Below, one piece after another: positions 1 to 10,035 of a stretch of 22,459 nucleotides of DNA (the first letter of the stretch is position 1; each line of letters begins with the position of its first letter). The position numbers and the translations under genes are program-made. The notes beneath the pieces were generated by a model. That model saw nothing but the letters and a program-made list of their open reading frames with translations. It was not told the DNA's origin and did not search any database. Source of the stretch: Ophiothrix spiculata (taxonomy: Eukaryota; Echinodermata; Ophiuroidea; Amphilepidida; Ophiotrichidae); assembly GCA_000969725.1 (NCBI GenBank), contig JXSR01S047523.1, one strand, 5' to 3'.

Positions 1-186
1 TCATAAAATAAGTTCTATTTGCTTTATGGAAAAAACAAAAGTAGTTCCTGAGACCTTGACTTGTTTACTTTCAACTCAGGTATTACTTTTATGTCAGAAT
101 TGAACTTGAAAAATTCATGTATGTGATACAGGATCATGGAATTAGCCCAATGTCTCTAACACCGATACATTGCACCGATACATCGC

Positions 187-410
187 ACAACATTTGAACC
201 TTACATCTTCTGTGTCGTCTGTGATGTTTACGATGCATGCAAAAGTCGTCTTTATAATGAATGAGACATGCATACACAAACAAATATAGAGTGCCAAGGC
301 ACGCACAGGCTAGGCACAAGGCAAGTTAGCATTGGACATGATGATGTATCGGCTTGTAAACATCATACTGTGTATCTATTGTATCTTGTTTAACTACTCT
401 TTGCTATCAG
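187..410 (+). repeat. Dispersed repeat, copy 1 of 2
   Basis: This stretch aligns in direct orientation with 3961-4230. Shared landmarks in order are ACATTTG, GATGCATGC or AATGCATGC, the block AATGAGACATGCATACACAA, then GGCACGCACAGGCTAGGC, TGTGTATCTATT and CTTTGC. The middle is nearly identical and the flanks diverge with small indels. There is no terminal inverted repeat or obvious target duplication, so whether it is a mobile element or an old segmental copy is open. A 61-codon minus-strand open frame inside it is not kept open in the partner copy. Confidence 0.7.
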
Positions 411-679
411 GACTAGTAAAACAAATTCGAAGCCTATGGTATATTGAACTTCCAATGAAGAAAAAAATATTTTGAAGTATAACTTCATCAGATATTATTG
501 CATCTAAAACAAAATTTTGTTAACATAAAAAATCACAACGAATTTTCTGTCTAAATGTCTCATGTGAGCTGTTTCTTTGCTGGTGCATCACTCATTTAAT
601 ACATCAGACTGCAATAAATCTTCAAGATAACTAAAGGTGAAGAACAGACTTCTTAATTATTTGAAACAGCATTCTTATA

Positions 680-841
680 AAGGCTCTGTCACACATCACG
701 AAACGTACGAATAACGAACTAATAAGGTACACTGCAGACTGGTACACTGGTTTGGTCATTGAAATACATGTATATCGATAACCAAACAGTGTACGTTATT
801 AGTACGTTATTTGCACGGTACGGTGATGTGTAACAGAGCCT
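680..841 (+). mobile_element. Palindromic MITE (family A, copy 1)
   Basis: The left end AAGGCTCTGTCACACATCAC is the reverse complement of the right end GTGATGTGTAACAGAGCCT with few mismatches, and the complementarity runs almost to the middle (CGTACGAATAACG against CGTTATTTGCACG; ACTGGTTTGGT against ACCAAACAGT). Both ends abut TA (678-679 and 842-843), as expected of a TA target duplication of the Tc1/mariner type. It is about 162 bp with no coding capacity, so it would be non-autonomous. A second copy in reverse orientation lies at 11711-11847. An apparent open frame starting at 811 is partly element sequence and should not be taken as a gene. Confidence 0.85.
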
Positions 842-843
842 TA

Positions 844-1392
844 GTGGTGAAGTTGGCCGAGGACACGTACCGAACAAACGAATATAAACTACTGACATTC
901 ATGATGAACAGACGCAATGAATTCTATCATGCATATCCTATGAACAACTCTTTGCTTAAAACATCACTCGATAGGCATAACAAAATTAAAACATTGACAT
1001 AATTTTTCAATAAATCTTTTGTTAAAGCGTCCAAGAGTCGTTACCAACTCTAACCATGGTTACAGTATAAAATCATTACACAGTGAAATATACCTTCACT
1101 TATCACTAGTATCCCAACATTTTCCATAACAATATATGAGACATGGAAAACGTGATCATATGACCATTGTCATGATACAATGTAAAAAGGACAATGGTGC
1201 ATTTCTGACACAAGTAAAATCATGATAATGAAGTGAGTCAAGAGCGAGGGCGAGCTGAGACAAGTAGGTGTTGTTTTTACCATTCATGTTTTTACATGCT
1301 CCTTGTTCCTTGAATAACAGCACAGATTTATCTGAAAACACACCAAACATGGTTCATGTACACGATGATGTCTAAGGCGGATAGTAGGGAGG
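844..1392. other. No gene seen; unstructured AT-rich DNA
   Basis: I found no convincing gene, repeat or long inverted repeat here. A 9-bp inverted pair ACCATTGTC / GACAATGGT near 1162-1200 encloses about 20 bases, which chance easily produces. The 64-codon minus-strand open frame at 1156-1350 follows the end of the pseudogene at 1393 but shows no resemblance to that family, so I treat it as chance. Confidence 0.5.
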
Positions 1393-1980
1393 CTATACTC
1401 TACATAGCCACTGGGCAGCAAGATTATCCGCTGCAACAAGAACTAATGACCCTCTGATAGTTCTCTCATTGCCACTGATATTCATCTTTATACCATCTGC
1501 ACTAGATAAACGATTTACAGTGTCAATAAAGTCCTTCAGAGCTTTTCCAAATCTCCATCTTGTCTAACACGCTTTGTTTTGGCAAGTGCAACCAGTTGAA
1601 TAGCTGTTACTTTTGATCTAAACTGTGGGGGGATATTTGCTATTGAAAGCAGTAATCTTGTGCTTTTTAGTATGTGTACCAATAGGGTTTATTACTTCCA
1701 GGTCATCGCAATTCAAAATTATTTGCAAAGCATCTGGATTTTACTGGAAAAGTGCATGGTTCTTGACAAAATTACCATCACCAATATCCCTCATAAATTA
1801 ATTCCCACTTTGATGAGAATTGTCAACGAAATATAGGACCTCTGGCATATTGAACAAATTGTGAATGTCTTTTGTCAATAATACAAAATACCCTTTGCTA
1901 GAAACAGCTTCTAATTGTCCATTTTTTTGTTTGGTATTCAGTGCAAATTGTGACCTCTTCTTGCACATACGTTTCAATTT
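1393..1980 (-). pseudogene. Decayed copy of a multicopy animal protein family
   Basis: Read on the minus strand, three frames joined in order give a continuous protein-like text of about 195 residues. Frame 1 (1980 to about 1645) holds SKGYFVLL, NMPEVLYFVDN, NPDALQIILNCDDLEVINP and GTHTKKHKITAF, interrupted by TAA at 1800-1798 and 1743-1741. Frame 2 (about 1646 to 1540) holds IANIPPQFRSKVTAIQLVAL. Frame 3 (about 1545 to 1396) holds KDFIDTVNRLSS, ISGNERTIRGSLVLVAADNL and AAQWL, ending at TAG 1395-1393. I recognise this order of motifs from memory as a large uncharacterised family found in many near-identical copies in marine invertebrate genomes, which suggests a transposon origin (inference). 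Two nonsense changes, two frameshifts and loss of both ends mark it as dead. Upstream, the same frame stays open to a stop near 2034, so the 5' limit is approximate. The call rests on recognised motifs and was not tested by a search. Confidence 0.75.
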
Positions 1981-1994
1981 TATTATGTTAAACG

Positions 1995-2260
1995 ATTTAT
2001 ACAGACCGCCGCCGCTGCAGTGGGCGTCGGCTCAATACGCCTCGCTGATTGGCTATTAAAATATACGCCAAGCTACATCCGGGAGTTTTTCGCTTAACGC
2101 TATGTAAAACCAACCTGCTATACGATTGGTTTAGGTTTGGTGTATTTTAGAAAAAGTAGAAAAATCAACAGATCAAAAAACTTGTTTCATCCGATAGCAT
2201 AGACTTCAAGCTTTAATGTGACCTAATTTGTGAACGCATGCGACCAACATGAGATGCAAC
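1995..2260. promoter_or_regulatory. CpG-rich, possibly bidirectional promoter
   Basis: Bases 2007-2130 are an island of CpGs (CCGCCGCCG, GGGCGTCGG, TACGCCTCG) in otherwise CpG-poor, AT-rich DNA. On the plus strand an inverted CCAAT box (GATTGGCT, 2047-2054) abuts the TATA-like TATTAAAATATA (2054-2065), and another ATTGG follows near 2126. On the minus strand TATAAAT (1995-2001) faces the other way, towards the pseudogene. The plus-strand side leads to an ATG in good context at 2261. This could be a real promoter, or a remnant of the element that carried the pseudogene. No transcript evidence is available from sequence. Confidence 0.35.
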
Positions 2261-2291
2261 ATGGCTGACTGTAAAGCTGACTTTCGTAATA
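2249..2291 (+). CDS. Possible first coding exon (very short)
   Basis: Two in-frame ATGs (2249 and 2261) lie about 190 bp downstream of the CpG/CCAAT/TATA block. The second is in a favourable context (CAACATGGC). The reading MRCNMADCKADFRN runs into a strong splice donor GTAAGT at 2292-2297, leaving a phase-1 intron; without splicing the frame stops at 2297-2299. No phase-compatible downstream exon was identified in the window. The acceptor at 4776 would stop after about three codons in this phase. I do not recognise the peptide. The call rests only on promoter, start and donor occurring in the right order. Confidence 0.2.
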
Positions 2292-2297
2292 GTAAGT

Positions 2298-3960
2298 AAA
2301 ACTTTGACTTTCTATATCAATATTCGTCACGAATTCGACATTGTATTATGAAATATATATCATAATGTAGCTTATTTTGTCAAGATCACAATGATACCAA
2401 CCTTTATGGGGTTAAAACACAACTGTTTTTGAGAAAAATACGCCGAAGCTGGGACAGGTTTTTCATGCTTTGAGATTCAGACCCGGTTTACATATGAAAG
2501 CTTATTTATTATTACCTCAAAAATCCTCACTTAGAAACTCACAAATAAGGCTTTTTCTGCATGTCTGACCAGGCATGTGGTTTATTATGGGCGCGATAAT
2601 TTTTATGTAATTTTAATGGCGTGTTCAGTTTTTGGACAGTTTAAAACTGAGAAGATTTTTTTAAATGACTTTCTCAAACAATTTCGAGTTTTACTCACAT
2701 AGACTTTTATCTTGAAAAATAACCAAAGTATCATGTAATGTAAATTATTTTTGTGTGGGCTCAGTATATACAAAAGTATGTACAAAAGCAATTTGACCAT
2801 TTTTAAGTTCCCTTTTTTACTTGAAAATACCACTTTAGAAGAAATTATCATGATAAACATCTTTAATGGCCCTTTAACTATAAAACTGTATAGTTAGTTT
2901 CTCCAATTTTGTGAAAGATGTATTAATTTGAGGATTTTATTTGAGGCGCATTTTGGCGAAATTGATAGGTCCTGAACCATCATGGAAAACAATCCAGTGC
3001 ATTTCCTATAGTGACCTTTGATGACCGCAGCACTGACTGACTGTACTTGACTGATTCACCAATTTACAATAATTTCATAGGCCTGCATGAAGTTACATGA
3101 AAACTACCAACAAGGAGTATGCAATTTGTCCTTTAGTGACCACGTTGAATGGTATTTCTGTTTGCCAAGAGCTTAAGTCAACAGACCTTGCACATCTAAT
3201 TATCCGAAAGTAGGTTGTCATGGGCAACCAGCTGGAAGTGTCAACGGATTAAGCTCAGTCTAATCTGACCCACAGTCAAAAAAGGTCAAACTAACCAAGG
3301 CAATACTATAGAGTTTGCTGAGCAGGAAATAAAGATGAAATGTATGTGCTTGATGGACAAAAGGCACATTTTGGGTATAATATGCATTGCCTGTGCCACT
3401 AATAGATTTTAAAGGCAGACAAGAGCTGAAAAATTTGAAAATGTATAGATTAAATAAGCACTTCATCTTGTACAGAAAGCTGCCGCATCAAACTACCTCA
3501 ATTCAGGTTATGAATTCCCCGAAAATATCCATGCCTGTAACGGTTTTCATATTTGGTGACTATATTGATATACCGTAGTGTTTCCACACTTCCGAACCTA
3601 CCCTTAATTCGTTTCAATCATAAAGGAACTCTTTGATAACATCTTTGATGTAACACGGCTACAATGCATTGCCGTAAAATAAGATAGATCATGGTATATC
3701 AGTCTTTGAAAATAATGGGGAAAACTGTATGAATAATGTTATGAGTAAATCATTAAAGGCACTCATCTTTAGGTCAGACCTTTAGGAAATAAAATTTGAT
3801 TTTTAGTTCAGAGGAGATATAACATTAACCGTTTAGATTGAAAAATCCCTAAAAGACGCCCATTTTCTTCAAAAAGCTATAGACAATAGTGATAAATAAG
3901 GCACGTCGGTTAACAGGTTACTTAAAGCATGGGAATATGCTTCAAGCTTCTTCTTCAATG
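2298..3960. other. No gene supported; AT-rich intergenic or intronic DNA
   Basis: I see no repeat partner elsewhere in the window and no terminal inverted repeats. Open frames at 2603-2860 (minus), 3260-3466 (minus) and 3387-3578 (plus) are of chance length and low complexity. A 38-codon plus-strand frame from ATG 3097 to TAG 3213 has a varied composition but no family resemblance. Confidence 0.5.
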
Positions 3961-4027
3961 CAAAACATTTGCACTCGACATATTCGTTCAGTTCTTTTTC
4001 GGTAATGTACACAATGCATGCATGAGC
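3922..4027 (-). CDS. Weak minus-strand exon candidate
   Basis: On the minus strand a good pyrimidine tract and acceptor (TCATTCATTTTTACAG) precede base 4027. The following frame begins AHACIVYITEKELNEYVECK, continues into a lysine-rich stretch and reaches a possible donor GTAACC at 3921-3916; without splicing it runs on to a stop at 3869. The region sits inside the repeat at 3961-4230. In the partner at 187-410 the ACIV.IT residues can also be read, with several synonymous differences, but the acceptor is missing. Flanking non-coding bases are even better conserved, so selection on a protein is not shown. Confidence 0.15.
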
Positions 4028-4230
4028 CTGTAAAAATGAATGAGACATGCATACACAAATAGACATAATGTAGGCAGGCCAGTGTTAAGGCACGCACAGG
4101 CTAGGCCCAGACTAGGCACAAGTATCAGACAACACTAGACACTATGATGTTTTGGCTAATAAGCATTATGTTGTGTATCTATTTTACCTTTTATTAGATA
4201 ATTCTTCTTTATCTACACTTTGCAATAAGA
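3961..4230 (+). repeat. Dispersed repeat, copy 2 of 2
   Basis: This is the direct-orientation partner of 187-410. It is about 45 bp longer because of insertions around GGCAGGCCAGTGTTA and a second CTAGGC-type unit (GGCTAGGCCCAGACTAGGC). The most conserved part is AATGAGACATGCATACACAA near 4038-4057. Confidence 0.7.
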
Positions 4231-4437
4231 CAATCTAATGTATTGTACCAATTGTTCTATCTTTCATTGTTTGGTACTTTTGAAATTGAAACAATCTAAG
4301 CTGCCGTACTGTCATCCGCTTTCTTGTCTTGAGAGAAAGCGGGGTCTTACCAGAATTGAATGTGTTCAGTGACATACAGCTATGAGTGTGATTTGAAATC
4401 TTATTATACAAAACCTCATGTAAAAAGCTTCAAAATA

Positions 4438-4658
4438 CTGTAAACGCCAATATTTCCGCGCTCAGTAATTTTAGCGCTAAGACAATTTTGGACCATTTCG
4501 TGCGTTTTTATTTTCGCGCATATGAAAATGGTTCGAGTATATAATTCCATTTGCAACAAATCCACATTAATTTTCGCGGTACATTTATTTTCGCGCTAAT
4601 ATTATTTTGCGCGAAAAGCGCGAAAATAAATGTAGCGCGAAAAATACCACTTCTACAG
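4438..4658. mobile_element. TACTGTA-type CGCG-rich foldback MITE
   Basis: The element runs from CTGTAAACGCCAATATTTCC to ACCACTTCTACAG and is flanked by TA on both sides (4436-4437 and 4659-4660). The ends are imperfect inverted repeats. The body alternates AT-rich bases with TTTTCGCGC or GCGCGAAAA words on both strands, so most of it can fold. Elements of this appearance (TACTGTA...TACAGTA with CGCGAAAATAAA inside) are familiar to me from several marine invertebrate genomes. It has no coding capacity; the 60-codon minus-strand frame across it is incidental. Confidence 0.8.
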
Positions 4659-4660
4659 TA

Positions 4661-5839
4661 GTACAAAGGCATCATCATTATTTTTTTCATCGTTGAAACA
4701 TTTTGTGTTTTTGTTTGCTTTTTACTTTTTGATTTCTTTATGGTTAATTTGGTTCTTGTAATGTTTTTATATTGCAGACTTCAACTGAGGCATCAGACTC
4801 CGGAAGAAGTTTAGTAAAAAGTTTGGACAAAACTCTTGAAATTTTTATCTGCGTGTGATTTGCACTTGGTATGTTTGATAATAACAGTGTTGGACTATTA
4901 TATAGATATTGTGAAAATTTTGATCGTGACCTTCAGAAATGTCAAAATCTATCATTTTATTTTGCATTTTGATCTTATCCCATTCTCTACAAGTGTATGC
5001 TATATGTCAGGAAAAACATTGGTTAACATCATAGACTGTTGGTTAATCAACAGAAAATTTATAATTTTTGCATTATGATTGGATCCGATAATAAAGTCAA
5101 CTTTAAGATTTCAACTCAAAGGGCAGTATTTTTCGTTGTCGCTGACGTCAATTAATGATAAAAGAAATATCAATATTTTCATATAGGCTATAGGGGTACA
5201 TTTAACAATGAAACTTTGCATGCTGGCATTAATACCGCTTACACTTCAAATAATGCAAAAATTTCGAAAGAAAGGAGAACCGTTTGACCTTGTCCAATGA
5301 GCTTCAAGGAATAGACAAATTCAGAGATGTCACTTTTTATCAGTTATTTGAAGGCCATTTTAATAGCATCTATTCTTTCATCTTTTCAAATTGCTTTTCA
5401 AATTCAAAGCACCTACCTACAAAAATTCTTTCGAATATATGGAATAATTTGTATCGACGCAGGCTGTTAAGCAGGTGAATTGGTCAATGATGACCTTGGT
5501 TATTTGTTAACCTATATTTTAGCCATTTCTTTTTGTCACAATTGGTCAGATGATAGATAACGACCTTTGAGATTACAAATTAAATTCTAACAAAACTACA
5601 TGACGTAAAATAATGACAAGTTACTATAGCAACACGTTTTGAGTCAAAATAAATAGTAAGGAAGAAATGTCGGCAACGAGTAAGCTTTTTCAGGAATATT
5701 TTCAATAAATTGTACTCTTCGACAAATGTGTATTGAACTTCATTACAGTTGTGGTTTGAATTGAAGCATAGGATTACTGCTCCAAAATGAAAGCACTGTG
5801 TGTGAATTTATAAAATATAGCAGATACTTCCTATAATCG
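4661..5839. other. No gene supported; one splice-like segment and one CRE site
   Basis: A strong acceptor-like tract (TTTTTATATTGCAG, ending 4777) and a donor-like GTATGT at 4869 bracket 91 bases. The only frame open for most of it (TSTEASDSGRSLVKSLDKTL and six more residues) meets TGA before the donor, so it would have to be a last coding exon or an untranslated exon. A perfect palindromic CRE, TGACGTCA, is at 5143-5150, and AATAAA lies at 5090-5095. Open frames at 4836-5078 and 5284-5478 are of chance length. Confidence 0.35.
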
Positions 5840-6030
5840 TGCAGTTTCACTTCAATCCATTCGCATGCTAAAAAGTTGTATTTACACATATTTGATATTG
5901 TAGAAAATGCCTAAAGTTATGATCGTCTGCTCATTTTCACAGAATTTCTCAAACGTAAAGGAAGTAACTTTCAATATATCTGCAATTGCACACACTGCGG
6001 TTTGTTTGTTTTTCGTTGGGCAGATTTTAT
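5840..6030 (+). repeat. Long-range direct repeat, copy 1 of 2
   Basis: Aligns with 21994-22216, about 16 kb away, in the same orientation. Shared landmarks are CACTTCAAT.CATTC, ACA.ATATTTGATAT, ATGATCGTC or TTGATCGTC, GGAA.TAACTT.CAA, TATCTGCAAT and GGGCAG. Both copies keep an acceptor-like YAG (5942 here, 22119 there) followed by a frame reading KEVTFNISA here and KEITCNVSA there. The second copy has a one-base deletion just after this, so the likeness may simply be shared ancestry. Confidence 0.65.
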
Positions 6031-6056
6031 GCTTCATAGGAGCAGTTCGTTAACGG

Positions 6057-6126
6057 TTTAACAACTTTTCATCTCGTTGCATGTTGCTACATGATGCTGC
6101 ATGCACCGAGTTGAAAAGTTGTTAAA
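6057..6126. repeat. 70-nt hairpin with 27-bp stem
   Basis: The arm 6057-6083 (TTTAACAACTTTTCA then TCTCGTTGCATG) pairs with 6100-6126 (CATGCACCGAG then TTGAAAAGTTGTTAAA) with two mismatches and a 16-base loop. The size and near-perfect stem fit either a microRNA-like precursor or a short palindromic transposon remnant. Pairing stops abruptly outside the arms and no target duplication is obvious. No other copy was found in the window. Confidence 0.7.
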
Positions 6127-7143
6127 GCGGTGCATCTAAATGATGCTGATACATTCTTAACCTCATTGTTTACTATTTTGAGCAACTTAACGATACATTA
6201 ACACCAGATGGTAAACTGAGCATGATATCTAAAGGGCACGGTGACATTATTTAAACATGCTCATGAATTGTTAAATGCAATGGGTTAGACAATGTGGCTG
6301 ATATTTTAATTAAAATTTCGAATTTTCAGTTATGTCTAGTTGATAAGAAATCAGAAACACAAAGACCCTGAAGTGAAAACGTATTTAAATACTCTTTGTT
6401 TTGATTTTAAATGATGAATAATCATAAAACAAACATTTTGGTGCCGTTGATTGTGTTAAAGATTTTGCATTCAAATCAGCTTCTATATCTTTTAGTGTCT
6501 GAATCAAAATGTTATGAATGTTTTGAAATTAGGTTATATTCACATTATTTATTTTTGTTTGATTACTAGTTCTACAAACAAATTAAAGTTAGTGTTCAAA
6601 TACCATGCTAATGTAAACAAAACGCTGAATATTTTTTCTAGGATAATACTTGACGCAACACACATCTACAATTGCTGCATTATATGCAACATTAAGATAA
6701 CAACGTGCATGTTATGATAAAAAATAATATCTTCAGTTAACAACTTGTTATTTTAGCATATCATATCGGCGTGTTAATGCAATGTTAATCCAAGATTGAT
6801 TATCAAATAAATAGTGCTAGTTTTGAGATCATACGGGTAAAGATTAGCATAAATATGAATTATTCATCAAAAATAATTATGCATCAGAAAAAATGAATTA
6901 AACATTTCACTATGTATATCTGCTACGAAAACGTGCAAATGTGATGCGATGTTAAGCTAAGTTACTAAAACAAAAAACAAACCAAATAAAATAATGAAAT
7001 GGCTTTAAAAATGAAAAGAATAAAATTATAATGTTTAACAAAAATGGGATAGTGAAGTTGAGTTATGAAACCATAAACCGTTAAGTGCGCATGATTGTTA
7101 GTCCACACAATTGTTTCCATGGCAACTGTGCATGCACACCAAC
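6127..7143. other. No gene seen; very AT-rich
   Basis: Long A- and T-rich runs with no repeat partner, no inverted repeat of note and no coding-like frame. The 67-codon frame at 6514-6717 has the composition of AT-rich non-coding DNA (I, N, K, F, Y, L). Confidence 0.55.
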
Positions 7144-7212
7144 CTTGGATTTGAGCTCCTCTGACTTGTCTTCATCATGCGCTTGAGAAAGTTTTCGTCG
7201 TAGGAAATCGAC
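7144..7212 (-). CDS. Possible 69-nt internal coding exon
   Basis: On the minus strand a pyrimidine tract with acceptor (TTTCTTTTCCTACATTTCAAG) is followed by exactly 23 codons, VDFLRRKLSQAHDE then DKSEELKSK, and then AAG|GTTGGT, a usable but non-canonical donor. The exon is phase 0 at both ends. The peptide is highly charged with leucines at helical spacing, as in a coiled coil, and its composition differs from the AT-driven frames around it. If the donor is not used, the frame stays open another 21 codons. I cannot name the protein, and no partner exon could be tied to it. A chance frame remains possible, although acceptor, donor, phase and composition agree. Confidence 0.35.
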
Positions 7213-9195
7213 CTTGAAATGTAGGAAAAGAAATAGACATGTCAAGAGAGGGAAGAGTACCTACGGCAGACTGAAGGAAACATATTTATCAACAACATCA
7301 TTTTTTAATACATCTTGAGTTTTGTGTTATACAATTGCATAACCATGCATTTTGTAATCCGTAGCAAAATATTTTGTAAACCCGTTACTTATTCTATTCA
7401 CTGGAGTCAAAAAGTATAGATAAACTCCAAGTTGAGAAATTGCAATCATTAACAATCCTTTTGTGTTTACACGATAAAAAGCACAATTAAAACCCTCTAG
7501 ACGTTTTTGCTTTCGTCGAATCATGCCTATCCTATACTTTGATTGACAGGCCTAATTAATTCGATACTTCTTTTGTCATTTACGATTTAGTTTACAAATC
7601 TTAACTAAATCCTTTGTCCTTTAATGAGATAACTTACGACAAACTTGAACAGGCTAAATGTCATCCAGATTATAATTAAAATCAAGAAGGTGAGTTATGA
7701 TCATAAATATACCATTTGTTTTGTAAATACCTACGAATTCGACAACCTTGACAAAATCCAAGGCAATCAAATTCATCAAGTAAAAGAAACAGTTCAAACA
7801 GTTAAAAATTCAACATATAAATTTATAATATTTGAAATACTATGGTCAACAACTACGTAAATTATGATAAATGGTACACCGGGACATGAAGTCGCCCAAT
7901 TTCCTTACAACCATTTATTGGTACATCTATAATGACGTTAGATGTTACTTTTATTTTCAAGCATATATATCAAATGTTCAAAACATTGACTTATAAACAC
8001 AAACGCCCCTAGAAACAAGATCCTATCATTACCATACATATCATCCTCATCACATATAAGTTCCCAAATTTGCATCAGTCACTATTACTCACTCACTCCC
8101 TATAGGCAGCTAGTCCATCTACTGCGAGAAACAACATAGACCATTTACAGTGATGCTTTATCCAATACAATATATCATATTTAGCTTCGGGGTGCAATGA
8201 CTGGCTTAACATGAAGAGAAAGTTATTTGCTAAAGACGATTGTAATATAAATAGCAAAAGATATCGGAAAAGACGCTAGATCTGAATAGGAGGAAAAACT
8301 CGCGGTTATTGACCTTCGCAAAGTGACATCACTGAAAAATTGGTGGATTTCTCGCCTCATATCATGGATACAATTTCAAGGAAACGTTATGGATTCTATG
8401 GTTGAACAATGGAACATAATCAATGTGGTGCATGGTCGCCCATTCTTATTAATGTCGCCACATAAATTCAAAATGCATTTAAAATCATATTTTCAGTTCT
8501 TTACTTTTTAACTCATTTCATTGAAATTGTTAAAATTTATTATTTCGTTGTTCATTTTTCACTTGATAATCTTTCTTGAATTGTATATTTCCATTGATAT
8601 CTTACTAATTTCAGATATGAAATTTTACATTCATTGGTTTATGAGAATAATATTGAAATTGTTGATAACAAAGCTACAACAAGAGATATTACAAATGCTG
8701 AATCGAACTTGGTTTGCAAGATATCATATATTTCAGTTTAAAAATGAAATAAAATGTGTTCAAAATGTCTAAACAAGCCGCCGTTTGAACGGTTGATGAA
8801 CGCCAAAGAACATTTCATATTGTAACACATTTCTCTAGTTAGAACCATATCAGTATAATACCAAATTTGATTAAACCTGAAACCATCATAACGGTAGATG
8901 TTGCTTATTGCATTATACCACACATATATTGAAATGAATTCATGCTATTAGTATTAGTGACTTGAATTTTGATCACTACAACGTGTGAATATATGTTGAA
9001 ATATGTGCACAAAGCAGACAACTAAATTGCTTAAGAACTAGACAAAATATTGTCGCTGTCACATTTCGCGACGTCTATGTCTTTAAGACATATCCAAATA
9101 TATGTCAGCAACATAAATACCATGCATGTTTTATATCATGGTTTAAGGGATGTAACGTAATTGTATGTAAATCCAGATAAAACTAATATTGAATA
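7213..9195. other. No gene supported in about 2 kb
   Basis: No repeat partner, inverted repeat or convincing coding segment was found. Open frames at 7327-7524 (minus), 7645-7860, 8323-8511 and 8521-8772 (plus) and 8738-8923 (minus) are unconnected, of chance length and AT-driven in composition. The run TACTCACTCACTCCC near 8087-8101 is a minor simple repeat. Confidence 0.5.
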
Positions 9196-9570
9196 TTAAT
9201 GTAGGTAAAGAGATATTCTACTAAAATGTGTCTCTCGGAAAAGGGAAACGGATTCGTAAGCTACAAATGGCACTCGTTGGAGGTCGTTGCCCTTATGTAA
9301 ACATTGCCATGATTGATGGGGAAATAAGCAACTCTTCCATATATACCACGCGGTACCCGGTGTTTCAAGATGAAGCGATACAATATTGAATGATTTTTGT
9401 GAAGATGACATCATTCTTTTAAAAAGTCTCTTAATACCTCGCTGGATGCCCTCTTTCCAGGTAATGATAATATAGTATGACATCTATGTACAACAAAGTG
9501 CTTGAAAATGAACTGATGATGAAGGGTTTCCACAGAAGCACACGAGCACGGTGAGTGGTTAACAACAATA
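9196..9570. other. Ambiguous coding-like segment, strand unclear
   Basis: This part is richer in G+C and more varied than its surroundings, and both strands can be read. Minus: one 95-codon frame (9196-9483). Plus: a frame from the ATG near 9267 reading MALVGGRCPYVNIAMIDGEI and ending at a TGA near 9386, then after a one-base shift LKSLLIPRWMPSFQ up to CAG|GTAATG, then in a third frame KVLENELMMKGFHRSTRAR to a donor-like GTGAGT. It may be a decayed coding fragment on the plus strand or pure coincidence. I recognise no family on either strand. Confidence 0.2.
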
Positions 9571-10035
9571 CATCATTTTTTATCTTATGACACAAATGAG
9601 GTTGAGTAATGCGGCAATTCAAACGAATTTTACTAACATTCGTCAGAAGAATACATGATAGCTTTTAGAAATGGTTTTGTATCGGATAGTCTATACAATG
9701 GGTCCGTCCAACATTTTGAGTAACAGACTTACGCAAAGTCAGTGTTCGAATTTAATTTTACTTTATAATTAATCTTTCGGACAATTTCATCTAGTAAAAG
9801 CATGACGTTTAACACCATAATGAGCAGACAACATTGCAGTAGTTTACCAATTTACATTATCTATTCAAAACAAACCTTTAAAAGTTCTAAATAGTTGAAA
9901 AAACATTTGACTAGAAAAGAAGTTCTAATTATTTAGGCTGGCCGCAAAGTCTAGCACAAGAAATCCTCTTACCATAGTGCTTACGAAACTAGTTTCCATT
10001 GGCCCAAGATATTTATTTGTTTTCATTTTTATACT
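9571..10035. other. No gene seen
   Basis: AT-rich sequence with no repeat partner in the window. A minus-strand donor-like GTAAGA lies at about 9967-9972 and an 18-codon minus-strand frame precedes it, but there is no convincing acceptor. Confidence 0.5.

Noticed and set aside
3097-3213. 38-codon plus-strand frame, MKTTNKEYAICPLV and onward
   Set aside because: The varied composition is attractive, but the length is well within chance and there is no splice signal or family resemblance.
4778-4868. 91-base segment between a strong acceptor and GTATGT
   Set aside because: No frame stays open from acceptor to donor, and the phase does not fit the candidate first exon at 2249-2291.
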